In this document: one piece after another, positions 1-7,006 of the stretch | Position numbering within the stretch: position 1 is the first letter of the stretch | How the letters are laid out: the number at the start of each line of letters is the position of its first letter | Source: JBBTIS01 sp038059855 | Lineage (GTDB): Bacteria; Elusimicrobiota; Elusimicrobia; JACQPE01 | DNA length: 12,223 nucleotides | Reading direction: 5' to 3' | Assembly (NCBI GenBank): GCA_964357255.1 | Contig: CAYHKQ010000068.1 | Location: forward strand, 1-12,223 | Notes under the pieces: model-generated | Told to the model about the DNA's origin: nothing | The model's input: the letters and a program-made list of their open reading frames with translations, nothing else | The model's database searches: none | Position numbers and translations under genes: made by a program

Positions 1-6
1 AACGCC

Positions 7-60
7 CATCCTTCGACAGGCTCAGGATGAGCGGGAAACTTCAGACCGCTAAAGTATTAC
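7..60. repeat. Dispersed palindromic repeat at left edge
   Basis: A CTTCGACAGGCTCAGGATGA core is followed by AAACTTCAGACCGCTAAAGT. The same two parts occur near 3507-3540 (core) and, with the core inverted, at 3633-3697 (core followed by AAACTTCATACGGCTAAAGT). The 68-439 and 3755-4765 genes therefore each have a copy of this composite repeat at an end. I see no coding capacity in it. Confidence 0.6.
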
Positions 61-67
61 AACTTTT

Positions 68-439
68 TTAAGAGAACCAGCTTTTGACTTTGGACAGGAA
101 GCCTTGTTCTTTCCTTATGGCCATGCGCTCTTGGCCCTGATGGCCTTCTTCGCGCATGGGGGGGGCCGGTTTTTCGGCATAGGTTTCTTTGTCAGGGTCG
201 GCATTTTCTGTTGGTGAAAGTTGTTCCCCCGGAAGCGACCAGTTGTTTTTCAGGGCGGAGAGTTCCTGAAGCACGCCCTGAATTTCCTTTTCCAGCTTTT
301 GATGTTCTCTGGCGATCGAATCTTTAATCATCACTAAGCCCGGCGTGGGCGGTCCCAAAGACAGGCCTTTTTCCTTGACCCTATTTTGGTATTCCTCAAG
401 AATTAATTCAAGACGATTCGGAACATTCTTTTTATCCAT
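68..439 (-). CDS. Small hydrophilic protein with a short coiled coil, function unknown
   Basis: This encodes 123 residues. I do not recognise the family. The N-terminal half (about residues 8-70) is helical and charged, with a probable coiled coil around residues 40-66. Residues 70-105 are rich in Pro, Glu and Gly and look disordered. The C-terminus ends in a short amphipathic segment (FLSKVKSWFS) that could bind a membrane or a partner. There is no signal peptide or membrane span. On the minus strand a GGAG lies about 5 nt before the ATG. It is the third of three minus-strand genes and is separated from the preceding one by a GGCC-type repeat. Its position after two coiled-coil genes suggests a shared structural role, but that is inference only. 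Confidence 0.7.
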   Translation of the reverse strand: MDKKNVPNRLELILEEYQNRVKEKGLSLGPPTPGLVMIKDSIAREHQKLEKEIQGVLQELSALKNNWSLPGEQLSPTENADPDKETYAEKPAPPMREEGHQGQERMAIRKEQGFLSKVKSWFS

Positions 440-447
440 TTTTCTCC

Positions 448-501
448 GGCCTCATTGGCGTCCTTGGCCTTCTTGGCCTTCTTGGCCTTTTTTTATTGGC
501 C
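448..501. repeat. GGCC-rich short-period repeat array (copy 1)
   Basis: This is a run of 9-10 bp units of the form GGCCTTCTT with variants GGCCTCATT and GGCGTCCTT. It fills the gap between two minus-strand genes and supplies the last codons (GQGQ, stop) of the upstream gene. Related arrays occur at 4770-4869, 7091-7190, 8354-8393 and 9021-9062. Only one arm is present here. Confidence 0.75.
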
Positions 502-1449
502 TTGCCCTGATTCCTGTTTGATTCGGTAATCGCGCACGATTTTGGACACCTCGGCTTTGAGGGTTTCCTTAAGAGTAGCCAACTCCGCCTGTTTTTTGCG
601 GTAGTCCTCCTCAAGGCGTCGTGAGCGCTCGGCGAATTCAGTCTCGCGTTGGCGCAGAGCTTCCTCCGATTTGTTTTGCCGATCATCCTTTAAGTCCAGG
701 TCTTTTTTGAGCTGGTTATAGGCGTTGATGAGGTCCATCTCCTTCTGGTTCGATTCGTGTTCCAGGGTCGTGGTCCGCGCCTTGAGATTTTCAAGAAGGC
801 TTTCGTATTTTTTTTGAATCTCGGCGATTTTTCCTTGGTAATCTTTTTCCAGGGCCCTGGACCGCTCGGCCATTGTTTTTTCTTTTTGATCGAGGGTCAC
901 GACTTTTTCCTGGTGCTCAGCCTCCCACTGCTTTCTTTGTTTTGTCCAGAGGGATTCGGACGTCGCTTCTTTTTTCTCCAGTTCGTCGTAGAGTTCGCGC
1001 ATTTTGGCCGCGTGCTTCGCGTCCATTTCAGTCTCGCGCTTCAAGGAGGCGTCTTTGGTCGCGTCGAGATCCTGCTCCTTCGCGTCAAGGGCCTGTCGGA
1101 GTTCCGTGTTTTTGGCCTGTTCCTGCTTGAGCGTTTCGTTCAAGGAAACGATTTCCTCGCGGCCCAAACGCAGTTGGTCTTGAAATTTGGAGATTTCCTG
1201 CTGATGGCGCGCCGTCATGACGGTTTCTAATGTCTGGCGTTGTTCCTGGATCGCTTTTTTATAGGAGGTCATCATTTGCTCGGCGCGGTTGATTTCGCCG
1301 CGGAACTCTTCAATTAAAGCCTGCAGGCTTACCGCGGCCACGCGGTCTTCGTCCCAGAGTTTGCGGCAGATCCCGTCTAATCGGCTCCAAACATCCGTCA
1401 AATGGATTTCGCCGTTCCCTTTTAATCTTTCGGGTTGTGTCTCAGGCAT
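493..1449 (-). CDS. Long coiled-coil protein, paralogue of the 1584-3425 product at its C-terminus
   Basis: This encodes 318 residues. The first roughly 55 residues are mixed and may form a small N-terminal domain (DVWSRLDGICRKLWDED). Residues about 55-310 are almost continuous charged heptads rich in Glu, Lys, Gln and Arg, with no signal peptide or membrane span. Two segments, MAERSRALEKDYQGK and FAERSRRLEEDYRKK, are internal repeats. The last 50 residues align by eye with the end of the larger upstream protein (EEALRQRE.. against EEELRRRD.., ending in DYRIK against TYKNAKIK). A strong GGAGGTGGAGGA lies just before the ATG and supports the start. It is probably cytoplasmic and structural. 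The function is unknown, and general coiled-coil similarity should not be read as homology to SMC or myosin. Confidence 0.8.
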   Translation of the reverse strand: MPETQPERLKGNGEIHLTDVWSRLDGICRKLWDEDRVAAVSLQALIEEFRGEINRAEQMMTSYKKAIQEQRQTLETVMTARHQQEISKFQDQLRLGREEIVSLNETLKQEQAKNTELRQALDAKEQDLDATKDASLKRETEMDAKHAAKMRELYDELEKKEATSESLWTKQRKQWEAEHQEKVVTLDQKEKTMAERSRALEKDYQGKIAEIQKKYESLLENLKARTTTLEHESNQKEMDLINAYNQLKKDLDLKDDRQNKSEEALRQRETEFAERSRRLEEDYRKKQAELATLKETLKAEVSKIVRDYRIKQESGQGQ

Positions 1450-1471
1450 AATTCCTCCACCTCCACGCTAG

Positions 1472-1587
1472 GTAACTACTCAGGTCCTCCCTCCTCGTCA
1501 TTCCGGCGTAGGCCGGAATCCAGACCCTCTTAATCTCGATACCGGCGCAGGCCGGTATGACAAACGCAGAGGGACCTGAGTAGTTAC
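1472..1587. mobile_element. MITE-like element, copy 1
   Basis: Perfect 16-bp terminal inverted repeats, GTAACTACTCAGGTCC at the left and its complement at 1572-1587, bound a 116-bp element. The interior has two small hairpins of the TTCCGGC/GCCGGAA and ACCGGC/GCCGGT type, the same modules as in the copy at 6361-6466. I cannot see a target duplication at this copy, so one flank may have been rearranged. The right end supplies the stop codon of the neighbouring minus-strand gene (TAA inside the inverted repeat). Confidence 0.8.
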
Positions 1588-3425
1588 TTTATTTTGGCAT
1601 TTTTATAAGTGTCAATCTCTTTTAAGAGCTCGTGTTTCATTTCCTCGAGCGTAGCGGCTTTCTCATGGTAAATTCTTTCCAGGCGCGAACGATGCTGGCT
1701 CCATTGCTGGTCCCTGCGGCGCAGTTCCTCCTCGCGTTCGTGCCACTCGCGCTCTTTGGACTGCTTGGAGGCTTCTAAATCTTCAAGGCGTTTGATGAGC
1801 ACGTGCTCTAATTCATCGAGCTCTAGGCGGCGTTTTTCAATGTCTTGATACAGGCGTTCGTGCTCAGCCGCGAGCGCCTTGTCGCGCTGGGCAAACTCGC
1901 CTTCGCGACGCGCGCTCTCGCGGTCAATCTGTTCAATCCTGGCTCGGTGCTCGGTTTCCAGCCCTCCCGATTTTTTCATCACTTCCTGATCCTGCTCCGC
2001 TTTCCATTGAGCCATTTTGGATTCAAGCTCCTTGTGAGAGCTTTCGAGCCGTTGGTAAGCCATTTTGGCCGCGGCGAGCTCCTGCGTGGCCGCTTCCACG
2101 CGCGTTTGATAATTTTGCCTTATCGCTTCCCTGTCGCGGCGCACTGTTTCGGCGGTCTCTTTTTCGCGCCGCAGTTCCTCAGCCAAGTTGTCGCGCTCGG
2201 CCTCCAGACGCATGGCTTCTTGAAGCCTGGCCTCCTCAAGCTCATGAATCTGGCGTGTCAAGCCCTGGGAGGTTTCCAGGGCCGCGCGAAGCTCTTCGTC
2301 CAACAGGGCTTTTTCCCTGTCGAAATTCGCCCGCAGTTCCTGCTCGTTTTCATGAGTCCTCGATTTGAGCGTTGTCGCTTGTTCATCGAGGGTGCGCTGT
2401 CTTAAATTCAGGGCGGTCTCAAGTTCCTGTTGGCGGGCCAGGTATCGCGTGGCCATGTCGCGCTCCCTGGCTTCGATCTCCTCGAGACGCCGGCGGTAGG
2501 TCTCTTCGTAGGCCGCGATTTTAGACACCACTTCATCGTGGTAGCTGGATTGTAATTTGGCCGTCGTTTCTTCGCTGGCCCTTAATTGTTCCTGCCGTTG
2601 CGCCGCTAATGCTTGATGCCGGCGCAGGTCTTCCTCCAGTCGGGTCTTTTCCTGGGTCCACGTTGCCGCCATGATTTTTTGCCGTTCGTCTGATTGTTTG
2701 GCCATGGCCGCGCGTTCCGCTTCGACGTCGTGGCAAAGCCGGGTTTTTAGAGTTTCAAATTCCTGCTCATTGGCGGATTCTTTTTGCGCGAGCGCCGCCT
2801 CCATCTCCAATTTTTTTTGGGACGACTCTTGTGTCAGGCGTTCTTTTTCTTGGGCCAGCCGGGCCTCATTGTCCTTAAAATGCTCCTCCATTTTTTTGAT
2901 TTGCTCTTGGCCGGCGCCGTCCTGGGCGCGGCGCAGGGACTCGAATTGCCGGCGCGCGCCGTTGAGCCTTTCGGCGTATTGGGATTCCAGTTCCAACAAT
3001 CGCTCGTGCCAGCGCTCTTGGATTTGCTGTTGGGAGCGTTCCAGGTCCACGAGGCGGTGCTGGTGTTCTTCGATGAGCCGTTTTTGCAGGGTGTCGAGCT
3101 CAAGTTGTTTTTGCACGATCAGACTGATGTCAAGTTTTCCTTCGGAAAGGATTTGATAGGTGGCGCCGAGCTTCTTAAAAAAGACCTCCTGCTCCTGGAG
3201 TCTCGATCCCCGCTCTTGCAACGCGTGGCTTAAGACCTCGAGCTGTTTTTGCTTTTCTTCTTGGACCGCGGTGACGGCTTCGAATTTGGAGCGAAGCTCC
3301 CTATTTTCTCCATCGAGAGAGCTTTGTTTTTCGCTTAACCAACGCAACGCCACCTGCGCCGCTTCCAGGCTCGTAATCTGGCCGATATCGGCCCCGGAAA
3401 AAGAAGACGACGATTCTTCAGCCAT
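1584..3425 (-). CDS. Large coiled-coil protein, function unknown
   Basis: This encodes 613 residues from the ATG at 3425; a GTG directly before it would add one residue. Residues 1-35 (MAEESSSSFSGADIGQITSL..) are non-coiled, followed by almost unbroken coiled coil to the C-terminus, rich in Glu, Arg, Gln, Lys and Ala. There is no signal peptide, membrane span or nucleotide-binding motif. The C-terminal 50 residues resemble those of the 318-residue protein encoded next on the same strand, so the two look like paralogues of one system. There is no Shine-Dalgarno sequence before the start, but a strong promoter lies immediately upstream. The stop codon falls within the terminal repeat of the MITE-like element at 1472-1587, so the original C-terminus may have been altered. 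A filament or scaffold role is plausible but unproven. Confidence 0.85.
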   Translation of the reverse strand: MAEESSSSFSGADIGQITSLEAAQVALRWLSEKQSSLDGENRELRSKFEAVTAVQEEKQKQLEVLSHALQERGSRLQEQEVFFKKLGATYQILSEGKLDISLIVQKQLELDTLQKRLIEEHQHRLVDLERSQQQIQERWHERLLELESQYAERLNGARRQFESLRRAQDGAGQEQIKKMEEHFKDNEARLAQEKERLTQESSQKKLEMEAALAQKESANEQEFETLKTRLCHDVEAERAAMAKQSDERQKIMAATWTQEKTRLEEDLRRHQALAAQRQEQLRASEETTAKLQSSYHDEVVSKIAAYEETYRRRLEEIEARERDMATRYLARQQELETALNLRQRTLDEQATTLKSRTHENEQELRANFDREKALLDEELRAALETSQGLTRQIHELEEARLQEAMRLEAERDNLAEELRREKETAETVRRDREAIRQNYQTRVEAATQELAAAKMAYQRLESSHKELESKMAQWKAEQDQEVMKKSGGLETEHRARIEQIDRESARREGEFAQRDKALAAEHERLYQDIEKRRLELDELEHVLIKRLEDLEASKQSKEREWHEREEELRRRDQQWSQHRSRLERIYHEKAATLEEMKHELLKEIDTYKNAKIK

Positions 3426-3433
3426 CACTTAAA

Positions 3434-3462
3434 TAAATAACCCACAAACGATTGGATGTCAA
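3434..3462 (-). promoter_or_regulatory. Sigma-70-like promoter, possibly leaderless
   Basis: On the minus strand there is a perfect -35 TTGACA (3457-3462), a 17-bp spacer, and TATTTA (3434-3439) as a weaker -10. The expected transcription start falls at about 3425-3428, on or beside the GTG/ATG start of the large coiled-coil gene. No Shine-Dalgarno sequence is present, which fits a leaderless transcript. The reading is by eye. Confidence 0.5.
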
Positions 3463-3709
3463 GGGGGAAAGACGGAAAAGAGCGGAGCGAAGTTTGTCCT
3501 CCTGGGCGCTCACCCTTCGACAAGCTCAGGATGAGCGGGGTTTGTCCGTGGCGCAGCATAAGCCACTCATTGTAAGCCACTCATTGTAAGCCACTCATTG
3601 TAAGCCACTCATTGTAAGCCGCTCATGGTGAGCCGCTCATGGTGAGCTTGTCGAACCATGAGCACAAGGAGAAAACTTCATACGGCTAAAGTGTTACGGA
3701 ATTTCCTTA
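3463..3709. other. Divergent intergenic region made of repeats
   Basis: This stretch separates the minus-strand coiled-coil cluster from the plus-strand membrane-protein gene. It holds a CTTCGACAAGCTCAGGATGA repeat at about 3514, a 14-bp tandem array at 3559-3647, an inverted copy of the first repeat at 3633-3657, and the AAACTTCATACGGCTAAAGT module. I see no gene in it. Confidence 0.6.
3559..3647. repeat. 14-bp tandem repeat array
   Basis: There are four identical copies of TAAGCCACTCATTG, then two diverged copies (TAAGCCGCTCATGG, TGAGCCGCTCATGG) and a partial TGAGC. The last units grade into the inverted CTTCGACAAGCTCA-type repeat, so the array probably arose by slippage at the end of that repeat. 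Confidence 0.9.
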
Positions 3710-3754
3710 TTGAATTGCGTTGATTTTGGAGTTACAAGGTTAGAGGGGATGGAT

Positions 3755-4765
3755 ATGCCAAACGAGGAATGGGGGGAAGGTTTATCCGAAAAAAAAGCGC
3801 CGGCTTCTGAGGGGCGGCTTTTTGACGCTGAGCTATGCATTGAACGCATCGAGGAATTGTTCGAGGAAGACCCGTTCGAGACCGCGCGCTCGCGGTCACA
3901 GGCCGGCGTTGCCGATGATTGGCGTTCGCGGATTGCCTGGAAACTGCGCCAAAGAATCGCGCTTTGGAAATCAGCGTTGGCCGCGGCGGTTTGCTTGGGC
4001 GTTGGCTGTTTTGCCGGAGTGATGCTGGGGTCTGGTTTTAAGGGCCTGGGGTCAGGGCGGAGAGCGAAGATTTCGACAGGCGTTTTTTACCCTGCCGCGG
4101 TGCGTTCCTCGGCGTGGCCTAAACCGGTCGAGCCCGTATCGGTCAAGACGGATTTTTTGCCATCCTTGTCCGATATAAAGGCGAAAGAGATCGCTAACGT
4201 CAAAGAGGGAGACGAACCGTTCGCCTTGCCTTACCCGGTTCTTTCGGATTCGTCACACCGGCGAAAGCCGGTGTCCAGTGAAGGGGAATCACAAGAGGGT
4301 CTGGATTCCCAATCAGCGCCTCCGGCGCACGAGGTGCCGCGAGCTCTGCGAACGGCCGGCTTCCGCCGGAATGACAAGCAAGGAGAACCTGGGCAGTTAC
4401 AAGAAAAGGAGAAAAAGGCGGCTCAAGACGGGAAGCTGGAAAGCCCGGCGGTGAAGCTGGAGAAAAAAGAGGAGGTTAAGCCGCCCGCTGTCGCGCCGGC
4501 CGTCGCGGCGCCGGTTAAGGCGCCTGGGGTAGATTTGTCGGCGGCCAATGAAGAAAAGGCCAAGGAGGAGACAGCGAAAGAAATCGCTTTCGCCCAGGAG
4601 GTTTTGCAGACTATGCAGGGCGCCAAAGCCCAAAGCCCGGTTGCTGTTAAGGCCGCCAAGGCGATTGAGAAGGCCCAGGCCCTGGCCCAAGGCAGGCAAT
4701 ATAAGGAGGCCGCTAGTTTGGCCCGCGAAACCGCGGAACAACTGTTATTGGAAGGCGGACCATAA
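3755..4765 (+). CDS. Single-pass membrane protein with charged C-terminal helical domain
   Basis: This encodes 336 residues from the ATG at 3755, chosen because AGAGGGG ends 6 nt before it; an ATG at 3749 is the alternative. Residues 1-65 are acidic and probably cytoplasmic (LFDAELCIERIEELFEEDPFE). One membrane span lies at about residues 72-93 (ALAAAVCLGVGCFAGVMLG), giving an N-in/C-out topology. The C-terminal part is a low-complexity Lys/Glu/Pro/Ala linker, then a helical domain (EVLQTMQG.. to ETAEQLLLEGG) recalling Ala-rich helical repeats. Residues about 160-215 are translated from an inserted repeat at 4231-4400 that keeps the frame. I do not recognise the family. It lies upstream of a sensor kinase and response regulator on the same strand, so it may be an accessory or target of that pair; this is inference. 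Confidence 0.8.
   Translation: MPNEEWGEGLSEKKAPASEGRLFDAELCIERIEELFEEDPFETARSRSQAGVADDWRSRIAWKLRQRIALWKSALAAAVCLGVGCFAGVMLGSGFKGLGSGRRAKISTGVFYPAAVRSSAWPKPVEPVSVKTDFLPSLSDIKAKEIANVKEGDEPFALPYPVLSDSSHRRKPVSSEGESQEGLDSQSAPPAHEVPRALRTAGFRRNDKQGEPGQLQEKEKKAAQDGKLESPAVKLEKKEEVKPPAVAPAVAAPVKAPGVDLSAANEEKAKEETAKEIAFAQEVLQTMQGAKAQSPVAVKAAKAIEKAQALAQGRQYKEAASLARETAEQLLLEGGP
4231..4400. mobile_element. Degenerate MITE-like element inserted in frame in a coding gene
   Basis: The right end GAACCTGGGCAGTTAC (4385-4400) matches the terminal repeat of the family. The left end is degraded (TTACCCGGTTCT). The interior has the ACCGGC/GCCGGT and CCGGC/GCCGG hairpins and a module that is the inverse of one in the copy at 8794-8992 (GCGAGCTCTGCGAACGGCC here). 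It adds about 56 residues to the membrane protein without a stop. No target duplication is visible. Confidence 0.65.
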
Positions 4766-4769
4766 AAAC

Positions 4770-4869
4770 AAGGCCAAAGACGCCAATGAGGCCAATGACG
4801 CAAGAAAATAAAAATTTCCCTTTTAGCCTCAGTGGCCTTATTGGCGTTTTTGGCCTCTTTGGCCTTTCT
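4770..4869. repeat. GGCC palindromic repeat (copy 2), long imperfect stem-loop
   Basis: The left arm at 4771-4801 (AGGCCAAAGACGCC...) and the right arm at 4826-4856 pair as a roughly 31-bp imperfect inverted repeat with an A-rich loop. It lies between the membrane-protein stop and the kinase start. It could act as an attenuating or stabilising hairpin in a shared transcript; it lacks a clear U-tract for a terminator. Confidence 0.75.
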
Positions 4870-4876
4870 CTTTAAT

Positions 4877-6322
4877 ATGACCATTCGCTCTAAGCTTGCC
4901 TGGACCGCATTTTTGATGGTGACGGTGGTGGCTTCCATTGGCGGCCTTTTTTTGTGGACGCATGACATGGAGCGCCGCTATCGCGACCGAATGGTGCAGG
5001 CGGTCGAGGTTCTGACCGAGTTGAGGGAGCTTTCTTCGGATGTGGAGCGTCAGGTGGCGCGGGTGGATTTTTATTTGATTTCCAATGATCCTCAAGAGAA
5101 AGATATTTTTGAGACGCTCGCCAAAACCAATTCCAAGCGAATCGGCAAAACGCAGGGGATTCCGTGGGGCCGGCAGTACGAGGACATGCTAAAGAGCGCC
5201 GCGAGCGTTTTGAGCGGGGGCCGGATTTCCCGCTCATCGGCGAGAGGCCCTGCCGAGCGATTCGGCGTTGTGGCCGGAGCCTTGCGTCAGAGCATTGCAG
5301 CTTATCTTCAGAGCCAATCTCAATTGGTTCAAGAACAGCGGCAAAAAACCGAGAATGTTTTTGAAACCCTTAAGTTTTCCTCCGTGTTGATCGTTGTGGC
5401 GGGCGTAATTTTGGCGGTTGTGATGAACGCTTTTATTTATCGTTCGATAGTCTATCCATTGCAGTATTTAAAAGAGCAGGTTGAAGCCTTGGGCCGTGGC
5501 GATTCCCGCGCTCATGTGACAATTCGCGGCCGCGATGAATTGGCCACGGTCGGGCGGGCGTTTAACGATATGGTGGCCCGTCTCAAGGAGCTAGATCAAA
5601 TGAAGCGGGATTTTACGGCTTCCGTAACTCACGAACTCCGTTCCCCGCTGTCTGCAAGCCAGTCGTTCTTAGACGTATTGGTGAGTGACTTGGAGAAAGT
5701 CGCCTGCGGCCAAGTTGCGCCGGCTACGGCTGATCTTGAACGCTGGAAAACGTTCATCATCCGCGTGAAAACAAATATGGAGCGCTTAAACCGTTTTGTC
5801 AGCGATCTTTTGGACGTGGCAAAAATTGAACGCGGCAAGCTTGAATGCCGGCTTGAGAGGGTTTTTCTTAAGCCTCTAATAGAGGAAACAGTTGAGTTTT
5901 TCCGTGAGAGGGCAAAGCAGAAGGAAATCGTGTTTGCGGCGGAAATTATCGCGGATTTGCCGCCTTGCCGGGCGGACCTTGACCGCTTGCGACAGGTTTT
6001 GGTTAATTTGCTTGACAACGCCTTTAAGTTTTCTCCCAAGGGGGGAAGTGTCGCGGTGTCGGCCCATATGGCTGATTCGCGTTTCATCAAGATTTCGGTG
6101 CGCGATTCGGGCCCCGGTATACCGCCCGAGCATCACGGACGCCTTTTTGGAAAATTTGAGCAGTTCAAGGAGTCCTACCGCTACGCCGAGGGAGCGCGCG
6201 GCACGGGCCTGGGGCTGGCGATCTCCAAGGCGATCATTGATTTGCACGGCGGAAAGATATGGGCCGGCGCCAACGCCGCGGGCCGAGGCACGGTTTTTTA
6301 TTTTACGGTGCCGATCGTTTAG
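4877..6322 (+). CDS. Membrane-bound sensor histidine kinase (HAMP-HisKA-HATPase)
   Basis: This encodes 481 residues from the ATG at 4877. A GTG at 4832 would add a hydrophobic stretch encoded by the upstream repeat and is less likely; neither start has a clear Shine-Dalgarno sequence. A first membrane span lies at about residues 7-28, then an external sensory region of about 140 residues, a second span (VLIVVAGVILAVVMNAFIY), and a HAMP domain (YPLQYLKEQVEALGRGD.. RDELATVGRAFNDM). The H-box is SVTHELRSPL with phospho-acceptor His252. The dimerisation loop after it (around EKVACGQVAPATADLERW) looks about ten residues longer than usual. The ATP-binding domain has an N-box (VNLLDNAFKF, Asn381), G1 (DSGPGIP, Asp410), an F-box (LFGKFEQF) and G2 (GTGLGLAIS). 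All catalytic motifs are intact. The likely phosphotransfer partner is the receiver protein encoded next. The signal is unknown. Confidence 0.96.
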   Translation: MTIRSKLAWTAFLMVTVVASIGGLFLWTHDMERRYRDRMVQAVEVLTELRELSSDVERQVARVDFYLISNDPQEKDIFETLAKTNSKRIGKTQGIPWGRQYEDMLKSAASVLSGGRISRSSARGPAERFGVVAGALRQSIAAYLQSQSQLVQEQRQKTENVFETLKFSSVLIVVAGVILAVVMNAFIYRSIVYPLQYLKEQVEALGRGDSRAHVTIRGRDELATVGRAFNDMVARLKELDQMKRDFTASVTHELRSPLSASQSFLDVLVSDLEKVACGQVAPATADLERWKTFIIRVKTNMERLNRFVSDLLDVAKIERGKLECRLERVFLKPLIEETVEFFRERAKQKEIVFAAEIIADLPPCRADLDRLRQVLVNLLDNAFKFSPKGGSVAVSAHMADSRFIKISVRDSGPGIPPEHHGRLFGKFEQFKESYRYAEGARGTGLGLAISKAIIDLHGGKIWAGANAAGRGTVFYFTVPIV

Positions 6323-6360
6323 GGGTATCAGTTTCAAATACTGCTAAACTTTATTTTTAT

Positions 6361-6466
6361 GTAACTACTCAGGTCCTTCGTCATACCGGCGTAAGCCGGT
6401 ATCCAGATAAAAGGGCCTGGATTCCGGCCTTCGCCGGAATGACGACCAGGGGAGGTGAGTAGTTAC
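6361..6466. mobile_element. MITE-like element, copy 2, with perfect 8-bp target duplication
   Basis: The left end GTAACTACTCAGGTCC (6361-6376) and right end GGAGGTGAGTAGTTAC (6451-6466) are inverted repeats differing at two bases (CC to GG on the right). They are flanked directly by ATTTTTAT at 6353-6360 and 6467-6474, a perfect 8-bp duplication. The interior has an ACCGGC/GCCGGT hairpin and a TTCCGGC/GCCGGAA hairpin. The 106-bp element encodes no protein, so mobilisation would need a transposase supplied elsewhere. Confidence 0.88.
6450..6457 (+). promoter_or_regulatory. Shine-Dalgarno-like GGGAGGTG created in the MITE end
   Basis: The right terminal repeat reads GGAGGTGAG where the family sequence reads GGACCTGAG, which gives a near-perfect ribosome-binding sequence. 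It is about 15 nt before the ATG at 6473, longer than usual. A GTG at 6455 overlaps it and would add six residues. Confidence 0.35.
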
Positions 6467-6472
6467 ATTTTT

Positions 6473-6844
6473 ATGGCTAAAATTCTTATCGTTGACGACG
6501 AGCCGGATTTCCGGATGATTTTAAGCTATGTTCTCGGCCAGGCAGGGCATACCATCGTTGAGGCTACGGACGGCGAAGAGGCTTTAAAGTTAATTAAAGG
6601 AAGCCCGCCGGATCTTTTTATCATTGATTGGAACATGCCTCGCATGAATGGCCCGGAACTTTGTCAAGCCATCCGCCAAGACCAGGAACTTTGCACCCTG
6701 CCGGTCGTGATGCTCACGGTGCGCGGGCAGGACATTGACCATGTCGAGGGCCTGCATGCCGGCGCCGACCTTTACCTCATCAAGCCGGTTGATCCCATAG
6801 AGATTGTGTCACGGATTAAGTCCCTGCTGAAAAAAGTCAACTAA
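6473..6844 (+). CDS. Single-domain CheY-like response regulator
   Basis: This encodes 123 residues, a complete receiver domain with no output domain. The acidic pocket is Asp8-Asp9 (LIVDDE), the phosphorylated residue is Asp52 (FIIDWNMP), the switch Thr is Thr82 (VVMLTVRG) and the conserved Lys is Lys104 (YLIKPVDP). It ends shortly after the final helix, as CheY and Spo0F types do. It would act by protein contact or in a phosphorelay rather than by binding DNA. The sensor kinase just upstream is the obvious partner. I chose the ATG at 6473 because the family signature begins there; its first two bases belong to the target duplication of the inserted MITE, so the original leader was displaced by the insertion. 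Confidence 0.95.
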   Translation: MAKILIVDDEPDFRMILSYVLGQAGHTIVEATDGEEALKLIKGSPPDLFIIDWNMPRMNGPELCQAIRQDQELCTLPVVMLTVRGQDIDHVEGLHAGADLYLIKPVDPIEIVSRIKSLLKKVN

Positions 6845-7006
6845 CCGAAAAAATTCAAACTGAAAAATTCAGGCCAAGGAGCCGGAGCGCTTCGTTTTAT
6901 CGCCATATCCCCCCCGTTTCCATTTTTTGAAATTCGTGAAATCTTCAAGCAAAAACACCCTAATCTCTGTTAGATATTAAGTAGCCCTTTAGGGAAGGGG
7001 CGTCTT

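Noticed and set aside
757..1230. Plus-strand open frames opposite the coiled-coil genes (also 1845-2405, 2671-3156, 2784-3233)
   Set aside because: They are mirror frames of charged coiled-coil codons, which give Phe/Leu/Arg-rich translations with no ribosome binding site or recognisable domain.
3559..3647. Possible CRISPR array
   Set aside because: The units are 14 bp and directly adjacent with no spacers, so this is a simple tandem repeat.
6845..7006. Terminator or promoter after the response regulator
   Set aside because: There are AAAAATTCA-type direct repeats and a CCCTTTAGGG palindrome, but no stem followed by a U-tract and no well-spaced -35/-10 pair.
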